Assembly: GCA_965237595.1 (NCBI GenBank)
Contig: CBDEFY010000001.1
Coordinates: 434,001 to 498,000, forward strand
Direction: 5' to 3'
Source: UBA9611 sp965237595
Lineage (GTDB): Bacteria > Chloroflexota > Dehalococcoidia > Lucifugimonadales > UBA3495
Length of the DNA: 64,000 nt
The position numbers and the translations under genes were made by a program. The notes below the pieces were generated by a model. It was not told the DNA's origin and did not search any database. It was given only the letters and a program-made list of their open reading frames with translations. The stretch's first letter is position 1. Every line of letters starts with the position of its first letter. Positions 34,266 through 43,150 of this stretch are shown piece after piece.

Positions 34266-35384
34266 CTAGCTTAAAGGAGCTACCTCGACGACTACCTTGA
34301 TGGGCTGTTCCGGTCCGGTGAGTAAGTCGAATGCCTGCCGGTAGTTCTCCAATCCCTGTACCGCATGGGTCAGCAATTGAGACAGCCAGCCGGGGTACAT
34401 GGCCTCGGCCAAGGCCATGTCCTGCACGGCCGCCTTGTAATGCTCCCGGGCGGCGTTAACGGTGCCGACAGCAACCTTGTTGCCCAGGACGAAGCCCAGG
34501 TTGATAGCATCGGCTGGCACTTCCACCATGCGGTTGCCACCGGTAACGCTGGCCATCACCAGGACACCGTTCTTACCCAGGACCTGCAAGGCCTCAAACA
34601 CTAAAGGTGAGAACCCCGTGGCCTCAAACATTAAATCGAAGGGACCGTAGGCTGTCGAGGCTTCTGCCAGGGACATCTCGCGGGTACTGACATAGCGAGC
34701 GCCCAGGGCCTCCACCAAATCGGAATTGAGGTAGGGGCCTTCTTCCAGCGCTATGGTAACCACCTCCAGACCCCGTAACTTGAGCAATAGAGTCGCCAGC
34801 AAGCCGATGGTCCCTGCTCCCAATACGGCGGCCACTTTGGGATTCCAGATCCGCAATCGCCGCTGGATCTCATAGGCCTGCGACACTCCTTTTTCAACCA
34901 CGGTCATTGGCTCTGTTAGCACGCCAACACCACGGAGGATGGCCGGGATTTTCGTTAGAAATTCAGGGGTGTCTTCATAGTATTCGGTGAGGAACCCGTG
35001 CAGCAGATTAATACCGTGTTCGTGGTACTCATCGTCGGTGCTCATATCCTGCAACCCGATGGCGTCGTACGGGCTGTTTCCGGAACGCCGGACGGTGGCT
35101 ACGACGTGGTCACCCGGGGCCAGTTCGGTGACTTTCGAGCCGACCCGTTCTACCACGCCGAAGGACTCATGTCCGAGAATCAGAAAATCGTATCCCGGAG
35201 GAGAGGCGCCGTACTCCCCTGCTTGTATCTCCTTATCGGTGCCACACAAACCGACCCGCAACACCCTGACCAGCATACCCTTGCCATCGAGCACCTCTTC
35301 CACATCTGGTGTCGCCAACTCGGCCAAGTAAAGACTATCTGGTTTACGCGGGACCAGGGCCACGGCTTTCATCGGACTTACCAC
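34266..35384 (-). CDS. Glucose 1-dehydrogenase-like zinc dehydrogenase
   Basis: A 372-residue MDR dehydrogenase. GLCGTDKEIQAG and LGHESFGVVERVG carry the catalytic zinc ligands, GAGTIGLLATLLLK binds NAD(P)+, and HGFLTEYYEDTPEFLTKIP resembles the conserved stretch of archaeal-type glucose 1-dehydrogenases of the non-phosphorylated Entner-Doudoroff route. The start may be four codons later (MKAVAL). First gene of an operon with a GMC oxidoreductase and NnrE. Sugar specificity is inferred. Confidence 0.82.
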   Translation of the reverse strand: MVSPMKAVALVPRKPDSLYLAELATPDVEEVLDGKGMLVRVLRVGLCGTDKEIQAGEYGASPPGYDFLILGHESFGVVERVGSKVTELAPGDHVVATVRRSGNSPYDAIGLQDMSTDDEYHEHGINLLHGFLTEYYEDTPEFLTKIPAILRGVGVLTEPMTVVEKGVSQAYEIQRRLRIWNPKVAAVLGAGTIGLLATLLLKLRGLEVVTIALEEGPYLNSDLVEALGARYVSTREMSLAEASTAYGPFDLMFEATGFSPLVFEALQVLGKNGVLVMASVTGGNRMVEVPADAINLGFVLGNKVAVGTVNAAREHYKAAVQDMALAEAMYPGWLSQLLTHAVQGLENYRQAFDLLTGPEQPIKVVVEVAPLS

Positions 35385-35612
35385 TCTTCAAATGCGAATA
35401 CCATGTTTTGTCCTCCCGGCCAGCAGAGCGAAGAAGAACATGATCTCAATGGTGGAAACCTCATTCCATGGCAATTGACCAGATATGATGCGCCACCGGA
35501 CTGAAATGAACAGGTAGGAGGCGTTTTGGATTCTGTTAACTATATAGGAGCGTCCAGATTCAGCAAGTCGCTCTTATGATCGCTGCCGGGCGCTGATATC
35601 CTATTAATCCTT

Positions 35613-36446
35613 ATGGCAAACCGAAAAATCACCAGGCTCAAGGCCGTATCCGTGGCTGGCATTCTTCTTTTGCTGCTGGCCGTTGCTTGTGGCGGCTACA
35701 GCCTCGAGTCCCGGCTGTTGGATGTGGGCGGACACCGGCTCCACATCAGTTGCGCCGGCGAGGGCAGTCCGGCGGTGGTGCTGGACGCCGGGCTGGCCAC
35801 CGGCACCCACAGTTGGGAGACCGTCCAAGAGCGTCTTTCAGAGTACACCCAAGCATGCAGCTACGACCGGGCGGGCCTTGGGGAAAGCGAATCTGCTGGA
35901 GGTCCTCGCACCAGCCAGCAGGCCGTCGATGACCTTCATGCTCTGCTGTCCGCGGCCGGAATCGCCGGGCCCTTGGTCCTTGTCGGCCACTCCTACGGCG
36001 GCCTGAACGTCCAGTTATACGCCGCCCAACATCCGGAGGACCTGGCCGGGTTGATTCTGGTGGACAGCCTGCACCCGGACAATCTAGTCAGGGCCGCCGA
36101 GATACTGGGAGAGCAGTCCATGGCAACGCTGATGCGAGGATTGCAAGGAAACCCGGAGGGCGTGGACCTGAAGGCAAGTTTCGATCAGGTTAGAGCCGCA
36201 GGCAACCTGGGTGACATGCCACTTACCGTGATTACCGCCGGACGGTCCGAACTGCCACCCTTCATCGACCGAGGCGTCAGGGAGGGATTGGCCGGTTCAT
36301 GGCTGGAGTCGCAGCGGGAATTGGTCCGCTTGTCCTCCGCCGGGGTGAACGTTATAGCCGAGGAAAGCGGACACTGCGTCCAGTGCGACCAACCGGACCT
36401 GGTGGCTGACGAAATCCGCCGGTTAGTGGAAGCCGCGCGTAACTAG
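35613..36446 (+). CDS. Alpha/beta hydrolase lipoprotein
   Basis: A 277-residue exported hydrolase. The N-terminus has a basic n-region, a hydrophobic core and the lipobox LAVACGG, so it is lipid-anchored. The nucleophile elbow is LVGHSYGGLNVQ, DGRAGLGESE precedes it, and ESGHCVQCDQPDLV near the end carries the catalytic His. It resembles proteobacterial and actinobacterial hydrolases annotated as alpha/beta hydrolase. Its stop overlaps the stop region of the minus-strand LLM gene by four bases (convergent). Confidence 0.82.
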   Translation: MANRKITRLKAVSVAGILLLLLAVACGGYSLESRLLDVGGHRLHISCAGEGSPAVVLDAGLATGTHSWETVQERLSEYTQACSYDRAGLGESESAGGPRTSQQAVDDLHALLSAAGIAGPLVLVGHSYGGLNVQLYAAQHPEDLAGLILVDSLHPDNLVRAAEILGEQSMATLMRGLQGNPEGVDLKASFDQVRAAGNLGDMPLTVITAGRSELPPFIDRGVREGLAGSWLESQRELVRLSSAGVNVIAEESGHCVQCDQPDLVADEIRRLVEAARN

Positions 36447-37380
36447 CTGAGCCATTTTAGCTTGGGCGCGACCTCGTTCCAGATGCGGTCAATCTGGCCG
36501 GCGTCGGGCCAGGTAGGCCCTAGAATGATGGTCTTGGCCCCGGCGTCGATGTAGCGCTGGATAAACTCCGCACACTGATTGCCGCTGCCGTAGGCACAGT
36601 TGTTCGCCACATCGTATTGAGGACCGTAGTAGGCGTGGGTGAAGTTTTGCAGCTCGGACTTGGCCCGCTCCCGGTTGTCGTCCACGTAGCAGTACATCAA
36701 CTTTCCCGAGTCCAAGGCCGCCGGGGGTCCTTACCTGCCGCCCGGGCGTAGCCCTGCACCTTCTCCCAAGCCTGCCCGATGGCCTCGGCGTTGGAGGTGC
36801 CACCCGCCACCCAACCGTCAGCCGTTTCTCCGGCCCGCTGGAACACAGCCTCGGCGGATCCGCCCAGGATCACCGGTATGCCCGGCTTCTGCACCGGCTT
36901 GGGGCCCACGTTCACGTTGTCCATGTCGAAGTATCGGCCGTGTTGAGTGACGCTGCTTTCATTCCACAGCCGGCGCATCACCTCCAGGCCTTCGGTGAAC
37001 CGGCCCACCCGCCGTTTCACGTCCACTCCCATGGGCTCGTATTCGTTGTCCCGGCCACCCAGGGAGATGCCCAGGGTCACTCGCCCGCCGGACAGATAGT
37101 CGATGGTGGAGATGGTCTTTGCCACCAAGACCGGGTTACGCATCACAAACAGCAGCACCGAAGTCCCCAGCCGGATGCGGTCGGTCACCGCGGCGGCGCA
37201 GGCCATAAGTGTCATGGTGTCGATGATGTTGATGTTGTGGAAAATGCGGTCGATGACCCACAGCGATTCGTAGCCCAACTCGTCGGCGCGCCGGAAGAAC
37301 CCATTGAACTCGGCCATGCTCGGCGGCGTAACGGCGAACCCACCCGGCACTAAATGACCAATCTTAGCGTTGGTGGCCAT
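36443..37380 (-). pseudogene. LLM-class (F420/FMN-dependent) oxidoreductase, frameshifted
   Basis: The N-terminal part (to about 36720) is a luciferase-like TIM-barrel protein: ADELGYESLWVIDRIFH, RIRLGTSVLLF and SGGRVTLGISLGGRDNEYEP are family motifs. The frame then breaks within a GC-rich stretch with a run of five C (36717-36724); the C-terminal 90 residues (MDSGKLMYCYVDDN..., IILGPTWPDAG) continue in another frame. A two-base excess (or one-base loss) explains it. The start at 37380 follows GAGGAG. Either a real lesion or a homopolymer error; last gene of the CoA cluster. Confidence 0.8.
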
Positions 37381-37397
37381 GGAATCCACTCCTCAAA

Positions 37398-37424
37398 TAG
37401 CTGGTAGCTGAACGCTGACGGCTT
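37398..37424. repeat. GCTGAnn heptamer run
   Basis: AGCTGGTAGCTGAACGCTGACG lies between the CaiB and LLM genes; same motif family as at 12388-12424. Confidence 0.4.
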
Positions 37425-37425
37425 A

Positions 37426-38637
37426 TTAGACCGCTCCCGTTTGACGCAGGGCTTCGACCTCGCCTTCACTGAACCCTAAAAGCCCGGTCAAGACGCCGGA
37501 TGTATCCAGGCCCAACGTCGGTGGCGGGTTGAACTCCTCGGGGGCGCCGGTCTTGATTGGGTTGCCGGCGGTTTTGTACCGGCCGGCGGTGGGGTGGTCG
37601 ACTTCGACCACCATGTTACGCAGTTGCACCTGAGGGTCGGCCAGGGCCTCGGCGATGTTGTTTACGGGCCCTCCGGGCACGTCCCATTTCTCCAACAGTG
37701 CGGCCCACTCCTCCCTGGGCTTGGAGCCGAAGCCGCGGCTTAGGGCGTCGTCCAACTCCTCCCGGTTGGCCATGCGGTCCGCCTGTGTCTGGAAGCGCGG
37801 GTCGGCGTCCATCCCCCGTAGTTCCGCTACCTCGCCGGCCATCATCTGCAGCGTCTTCATGGCGAACTCCTGGTTGGCGCAGTGCACCTGTAGGTAGCTG
37901 CCATCGGCGGTCCGGTAGGCGCCCACGGGCAGATTGGACGGATGGCTGGAGCCGATGGGCTTGGGCACTTCGCCGGAGACCAAGTAGAACTGGCCAAGAT
38001 GGCCCTGCAAGGCTATCTGCACGTCCAGCAGGCTGATGTCTAAACGGCTTCCCTGGCCGGTTAATGCGCGGCCGTACAGGGCGGAGGCGATGCTCAGAGC
38101 AGCCACGTAGCCGCCCACCATGTCGCCCACCGGGAATCCCATGAACACCGGAGGCTGGCCCTCGTTGCCCGTGACGCTCATGCCGCCGCCCATGGCCTGG
38201 ACGATGCCGTCGAATCCGGGCCGCTCGCGGTAGGGGCCTTCCTGCCCAAAGGCGGACAGCGAGCATGCGATGACTGTGGGGTTGATTTTCTTGAGCGAAT
38301 CGTAGTCCGCGCCCAGCCGTTCCAGCACCGAGGGACGGAAGGCGTCGAATACAACGTCGGAGACCGCCACGAGACGATGGAAGACTTCCCGGCCTTGGTC
38401 TTGCCGCAGGTCTATGGTGACGCTCTGCTTATTGCGGTTGAAGTTCAGGTAGTAGGCGCTTTCGCCGCCGAGAAAATGGGGGCCGATCCGGCGGGACATA
38501 TCCCCCACGCCGGGCTGCTCCACCTTGATTACCTCGGCGCCCATGTCCGCCAGGGTGCGGGCGGCAAAGGGGCCGGCGATGGCCTGGGCCATCTCCAGGA
38601 CGCGGACGCCTTGAAGCGGTGGAGCGGTGGTAGCCAT
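37426..38637 (-). CDS. CaiB/BaiF-family CoA transferase
   Basis: A 403-residue class III CoA transferase. Signatures: LQGVRVLEMAQAIAGPFAAR, LADMGAEVIKVEQPG, NRNKQSVTIDLRQDQGREVF, and RPGFDGIVQAMGGGMSVTG, whose Asp is the catalytic residue forming an aspartyl-CoA intermediate. It transfers CoA between carboxylic acids. The ATG at 38637 begins MATTAPPLQG; a longer upstream frame overlaps the MmgE/PrpD gene and is spurious. With the MmgE/PrpD and acyl-CoA dehydrogenase genes it suggests activation of an organic acid for breakdown. Confidence 0.92.
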   Translation of the reverse strand: MATTAPPLQGVRVLEMAQAIAGPFAARTLADMGAEVIKVEQPGVGDMSRRIGPHFLGGESAYYLNFNRNKQSVTIDLRQDQGREVFHRLVAVSDVVFDAFRPSVLERLGADYDSLKKINPTVIACSLSAFGQEGPYRERPGFDGIVQAMGGGMSVTGNEGQPPVFMGFPVGDMVGGYVAALSIASALYGRALTGQGSRLDISLLDVQIALQGHLGQFYLVSGEVPKPIGSSHPSNLPVGAYRTADGSYLQVHCANQEFAMKTLQMMAGEVAELRGMDADPRFQTQADRMANREELDDALSRGFGSKPREEWAALLEKWDVPGGPVNNIAEALADPQVQLRNMVVEVDHPTAGRYKTAGNPIKTGAPEEFNPPPTLGLDTSGVLTGLLGFSEGEVEALRQTGAV

Positions 38638-38690
38638 CAGCGGTCGGCGGTCAGCCATCAGCAGCGGTCGATCGCTGAGAGCTGTGCGCT
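38637..38690. repeat. GCTGAnn heptamer run
   Basis: On the minus strand, repeats such as GCTGATG, GCTGACC and GACCGCTGATGG fill the 60-base gap between the MmgE/PrpD and CaiB genes. Confidence 0.4.
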
Positions 38691-38696
38691 CTGAAT

Positions 38697-40094
38697 TTAC
38701 TCCGTGCTCAGCAACGTGGCCAGTTGGCGGACGTCGTCTAACTGGTCCAGGGAATCTATGGCCGCGATGATTTCCTGCTGACGCTTGCCGCTGATGACCG
38801 GCGCCGACAGGGTATTGAACTTCTCTCGCATCTCGTCCCAGGTCACCGGGTTTTCCGGGTCGCCCTTGGGGTAGGTCAACTCGCTGCGCAGGGTCCGGCC
38901 GTCTTTCGTGCGGACCTCGGCCCAGGAAGGGAAGTGGCGGGGGTAAAGGGCGTCCAACTTGGGGTCGGTCACGCACTGGACCCGGTCCATGATGTGGCGC
39001 ACCTCCGGCTTGACGGGCACGCCCAGGGCGTATTCAGTCAGGGACGCCCTGCCATAGGTCAGGGCCACGGCGGCGGCAAAGGGCATGCTGAACTGCATGT
39101 CCACCACGGATGTGGGGTTACGCTTGGCTTCTTCCGGAGCAGCGACCAGCCCCATTCCGCCGCTGAGCATGCCGATCTTAACCTCTTCGACCTCCATGGG
39201 CTGGATGTTGTGGGTCTGGCGCACGTCCAACAGGCAGTCGATCGGTCCCTGGTTGTAGCGGCAGCAAGCGTGGGGCTTAACGCCGGTCCGGGTGACCTGG
39301 TATTCCTCGCCCAGGTCCTTCAGCACCAGACTGGGATCAGGGTCGCCGGAGTAGGCGGTAAGGAAACCGTCGCGCCCTTCCAGGATGGTGGTAGGGCCGG
39401 TGTACCCCGCCCGGGCAAGCAACGCGGCCCAGATGCCGCTGTGGGAAGACCAGCCGGGGTGCAGCCGTTTCGTCCAAGCGCCTTGGGCCAGGAACTCCAT
39501 GCTCCCTGCGGCCTGGCTGCCGGCGATTCCCAGTGCGTGGGTGTATCTGTCGCCCTGTAGCCCCAGCAACCGCGCCGCCACCGCCGCCGCGCCGAAGGCT
39601 CCGCAGGTGCCTGTGGGGTGGAAGCCCCTTCCGTAATGCTCGGCAGGCTTCAGGGCCCGGCCCAGCCGGACGATGACATCGTATCCGGCGACCACGGCGG
39701 AGATGAACTCCTTGCCGCTGACCGGGGTGATGTCGGCCATCGCCAGTGCGGTGGGATAGGCGACGACGCCGGGGTGCAGCGACGCTTCGTTATTGATGTC
39801 GTCCATCTCGATGCTGTGGAAGGCGGTGCCGTTGGCCATGGCCGCGTACTCGGGCAGCACCCGCTTATCCGTGCCCACGACCGCCGAGGGCCCGGATCGG
39901 CCCACGTCTTCCAGGGCTTGCACCACGGTCTTGGCCGAGTCGGTGGTGGAGCCGTTCAAGGTCACCCCGGCGAAATCCAGGCAAAGATACCTGGCCTGGT
40001 CCACCACGTCGGGCGGGAGGTCCTCATAGGCCACGTTGGCTGCGAAGCTAGCTAGAGTCTGAGTGATTCCGCTCTCGTTGTTGTTGCGTACCAT
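38697..40094 (-). CDS. MmgE/PrpD family protein
   Basis: A 465-residue protein of the 2-methylcitrate dehydratase / cis-aconitate decarboxylase / immune-responsive gene 1 family. Visible motifs: LDFAGVTLNGS, MANGTAFHSIEMDD, ASLHPG, GFHPTGTCGAFGAAA and KPHACCRYNQGPID. Members dehydrate or decarboxylate tricarboxylic acids; exact substrate not predictable. GGGAG precedes the ATG. It sits 60 bases before the CaiB gene and 49 bases after the acyl-CoA dehydrogenase. Confidence 0.9.
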   Translation of the reverse strand: MVRNNNESGITQTLASFAANVAYEDLPPDVVDQARYLCLDFAGVTLNGSTTDSAKTVVQALEDVGRSGPSAVVGTDKRVLPEYAAMANGTAFHSIEMDDINNEASLHPGVVAYPTALAMADITPVSGKEFISAVVAGYDVIVRLGRALKPAEHYGRGFHPTGTCGAFGAAAVAARLLGLQGDRYTHALGIAGSQAAGSMEFLAQGAWTKRLHPGWSSHSGIWAALLARAGYTGPTTILEGRDGFLTAYSGDPDPSLVLKDLGEEYQVTRTGVKPHACCRYNQGPIDCLLDVRQTHNIQPMEVEEVKIGMLSGGMGLVAAPEEAKRNPTSVVDMQFSMPFAAAVALTYGRASLTEYALGVPVKPEVRHIMDRVQCVTDPKLDALYPRHFPSWAEVRTKDGRTLRSELTYPKGDPENPVTWDEMREKFNTLSAPVISGKRQQEIIAAIDSLDQLDDVRQLATLLSTE

Positions 40095-40142
40095 GTCGTT
40101 CTTTCTCCCTTTCTATCAGGCATCGCCGTTGAGAATTCGGAC

Positions 40143-41321
40143 CTACAAGCCCGATTCGTACAGGAAGTCCCCCGAGGGAAAGTTTTTCATCAGGTGCCGG
40201 GCGATTACCAGCCGCTGGATCTCGTTGGTGCCCTCGCCGATCATCATCAAAGGCGCGTCGCGGAAGTGACGCTCCACCGTCAGGTCTTGGGTGTAGCCAT
40301 AGCCCCCGTGGATCCGCATGGCGTCGATGGCCACCTGCATGCACATCTCGCTGGCGAAGAGTTTGGCCATGCCCGCTTCCATGTCGGCCCGTTCACCCCG
40401 GTCCTTCTTCTCCGCTGCGTGTAGGACCATCAGATGCGCGGCTTGGACCTGGGTGGCCATGTTGGCCAGCATGATTTGAATACTCTGATGTTCGCCGATG
40501 GGCTTACCGAAGGTCTCCCGGTGCTGGGCGTACTTGGTAGCCTCTTCCAGGGCAGCCCGGGCTACGCCCAGACAGCGGGCGGCCACGTTGATCCGGCCCA
40601 ACTCCAGCCCGCTCATGATCTGGTAGAATCCCTGGCCTTCTTGTCCGCCCACCAGGTTGCCACCGGGCACCCGGTAGTCCTCGAATGACAGCTCGCAGGT
40701 GTCAACTCCCTTGTATCCCAGCTTGGGCACATCGCGGACCACGTTGAATCCGGGCCCCTTTTCGGCGATGAAGATGCTCATGCCACGGCGGGGAGGGTCG
40801 GCGTTGATGTCGGTCTTGGTCACCAAGGCGAATGTGTTGCCGTGCCGGCCGTTGGTGATTAGGCTCTTGGTCCCGTTGACCACGTAGTCGTCGCCGTCGC
40901 GCACCGCCCTGGTCTCGATGGCCTGGACATCACTGCCTGTATTGGGTTCAGTAATGCAGATGCCGCCCCGTTTCTCGCCGCTGGCCATCTTAGGCAGGTA
41001 GCTCTCTTTTTGCTCCTGGGTGCCGTTGGTGGCGACCATGTAGGCCATTATCAGATGGGAGTTTAGGATGCCGGTCAAGCTCATCCACCCCCGGCAGATC
41101 TCCTCGATGATTAAAGCGTAGGTGCTGACATCCAACGCCAGGCCGCCGTACTCCTCGGGGATGATGGCGCCGAACAGACCCATCTCCTTCATGCGCTCCA
41201 CCAGCTCAAAGGGATACTCGTCGTCATGTTCCATCTGCTGGGCAACGGGGTTGACCTCCCGCCGCACAAATTCACGGATGGTGTTGACGATGCCGCGCTG
41301 GGCTTCAGACAATGGTGGCAA
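40143..41321 (-). CDS. Acyl-CoA dehydrogenase
   Basis: A 392-residue FAD flavoenzyme that makes the alpha,beta-double bond of an acyl-CoA. Motifs: GGICITEPNTGSD, the FAD/substrate loop AIETRAVRDGDDYVVNGTK, RINVAARCLGVARAALEEA, YGYTQDLTVERHFRDA and the C-terminal GEGTNEIQRLVIAR with the Glu used as base in most members. Start is taken as TTG at 41321, which follows AGGAAAGAGG at proper spacing and gives standard length; a longer upstream frame has no such site. First gene of the acyl-CoA dehydrogenase, MmgE/PrpD, CaiB and LLM unit. Confidence 0.92.
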   Translation of the reverse strand: MPPLSEAQRGIVNTIREFVRREVNPVAQQMEHDDEYPFELVERMKEMGLFGAIIPEEYGGLALDVSTYALIIEEICRGWMSLTGILNSHLIMAYMVATNGTQEQKESYLPKMASGEKRGGICITEPNTGSDVQAIETRAVRDGDDYVVNGTKSLITNGRHGNTFALVTKTDINADPPRRGMSIFIAEKGPGFNVVRDVPKLGYKGVDTCELSFEDYRVPGGNLVGGQEGQGFYQIMSGLELGRINVAARCLGVARAALEEATKYAQHRETFGKPIGEHQSIQIMLANMATQVQAAHLMVLHAAEKKDRGERADMEAGMAKLFASEMCMQVAIDAMRIHGGYGYTQDLTVERHFRDAPLMMIGEGTNEIQRLVIARHLMKNFPSGDFLYESGL

Positions 41322-41512
41322 AGCAGTGCCTCTTTCCTGGGAGTAAGGTATTTTAACACGGGTCAGGTGGGCGGTCAGGCTGCGTTCATGCCCGATTGAC
41401 ACCCCCCTGATTGGCGCATTAAACTCTACGTTGCAGCCAGCCTGGAGCGCCTAATGTCGGCGGGCCGCCCAACGCATCCACCGAATTTTTCCAATGCAGG
41501 AGCAGTGTTGAT

Positions 41513-41971
41513 ATGACCACGAAACCCCAGTACATTGACCTTCTGAACGACATCCGCCTTCAAGAGAGCAGGGCCGGAGTGTACCTGGAGGCGTGGGCCA
41601 ACAAGACAGCCAACAAAGATTTGAAAGAATGCCTGTCCTTCGTGGCGGCGCGGGAGTACAGCCACGGAGACATCTTCGAGCGCCGGGTCAAGGAATTGGG
41701 CTTTGCGACGGCCGAAATCGAGGACCCTGAATTTGACGAAAAGGTCCGCGTTGTCTCTTCGGACATATCCGATGCCGAGAAGATTGCGTGGCTCAAAGAG
41801 TCGCGCCTCAAGCAGCCCACTCCCAGTGTGCGTGAACGGTACGAGGCCGCCACGGAGGACGAATCGGTGGACCCTCTGACCCGGTCGCTGCTGCGGTGGT
41901 TCACGGACGTTGAGGATGATTCCGTCGAGCAGATGGGCAAGGTGCACGCCCAAATCGAAAACGCCGGTTAA
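41513..41971 (+). CDS. Ferritin-like/rubrerythrin-like helical protein
   Basis: A 152-residue helical protein with a ferritin-like pattern: LNDIRLQESRAGVYLEAWAN, then AAREYSHGDIFERRVKELG with the ExxH di-iron type motif, and a final helix LLRWFTDVEDDSVEQMGK. Not all iron ligands can be assigned by eye. It could handle iron or reactive oxygen, or be a non-catalytic relative. Five bases later a decayed LLM oxidoreductase gene begins, suggesting they once formed an operon. Confidence 0.6.
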   Translation: MTTKPQYIDLLNDIRLQESRAGVYLEAWANKTANKDLKECLSFVAAREYSHGDIFERRVKELGFATAEIEDPEFDEKVRVVSSDISDAEKIAWLKESRLKQPTPSVRERYEAATEDESVDPLTRSLLRWFTDVEDDSVEQMGKVHAQIENAG

Positions 41972-41976
41972 CAGCT

Positions 41977-43088
41977 ATGAAATTCGGAGCCTTTTTCGTG
42001 GGGCAGCGCCCGCAACTGCACGAGCAGTACGACGACGAGCACAAGGCCAACCCAAACCCGGTGAGCCGCACCGACGTGGAAGTCTACGAGGACATCCTTC
42101 AAGGGGGCGGAACTGGCCGAGGAACTGGGCTTCGACTCGGTCTGAATCGCGGAGCACGCCTTCAGCGAGCACAGCATCATCAGTTCGCCCCATAGTTTGC
42201 TGGCCGCCATCGCCGCCCGCACCAAGAGGGTCAAGATTGGTGTTGCCTGCACCTATAGTACCCTGGCATGCGCCGCTGCGGATGGCCCAAGACCTGGCCA
42301 CCATCGACATCATCAGCGGCGGCCGGGTGGTGGTGGGCGCCGGCCGGGGTTATCAGAAACGGGAGTTCGATATTTACGGCATAGACATCGCCGAGTCCCG
42401 GGACCGGTTCGTTGAGGGGATGGATATCGCAGTCAAGGCCTGGACCGAGGAACGCTTTGCCTACGGTGGGAAGTTCTCCTCCTTCCCCGAGGTCATGGTC
42501 ATCCCCAAGCCGGTGCAGCGGCCCCACCCTCCAATCATGATGGCTGTTACCCACAGTCCCGAGTCAGTGGAGATTGCGGTATCCAACCGCTGGGGCTTGT
42601 TCACCGTGGGCAGCAGCTTCTTCCCCGCCTCGCCCGATTCGGACCAGAACCTGATTAGCCTATATCACCGGCGCATGGTGGAAGAGGGAGTGGCGCCGGA
42701 GGACATCGAGATTGCCGCCTTGCGCAATGTCTACGTATCGCCCACGGACCAGGAAGCCATCGATTTGTTGCAGCCCCGTTTGGAATGGGCCGGGGATATG
42801 GGCGCTTTCCTCCGCAGGCCGGTCTCCGAGATGGCTGCTGTTGGCCTGCGGGGTTATGAGAATTACGTCCGCGACCCCTTCATCGAGCCTGACCTGTTGG
42901 CCGAGCGCGGAAAGGAGGGGATGGCGGCAATCGGCAGTCCCGAAAAGGTCTCCGCCGCAATCAAGTTACTGGAGGACGCCCACGTCAACAACTTCATAAG
43001 TTATCTGGACGCCGGCGGTCTGGACTTCAATCAGGTGTCCAGTTCGCTGCGGCTGTTCGCCGAGAAGGTGATACCCAACTTCCGGTAA
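41977..43088 (+). pseudogene. LLM-class oxidoreductase with two frameshifts and a nonsense codon
   Basis: It starts MKFGAFFVGQRPQLHEQYDD. An extra G in the run at 42103-42107 shifts the frame; in the next frame AELAEELGFDSV is followed by TGA (42143-42145) where relatives have Trp, then IAEHAFSEHSIIS. An extra T at 42254 shifts again; removing it gives TIVPWHAPLRMAQDL. The remainder, SGGRVVVGAGRGYQKREFDI to the end, is intact. The middle lesion is a substitution and the T insertion is not in a homopolymer, so true decay is more likely than sequencing error. Confidence 0.88.
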
Positions 43089-43150
43089 CACTCTGTTTCC
43101 AAATTACGGAACCGGCAACCTAAGCGGCAGCCGGAAAGGAAAAGCTGACC

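Noticed and set aside
38638..38976. N-terminal extension of the CaiB gene
   Set aside because: It overlaps the MmgE/PrpD gene and does not resemble the family.
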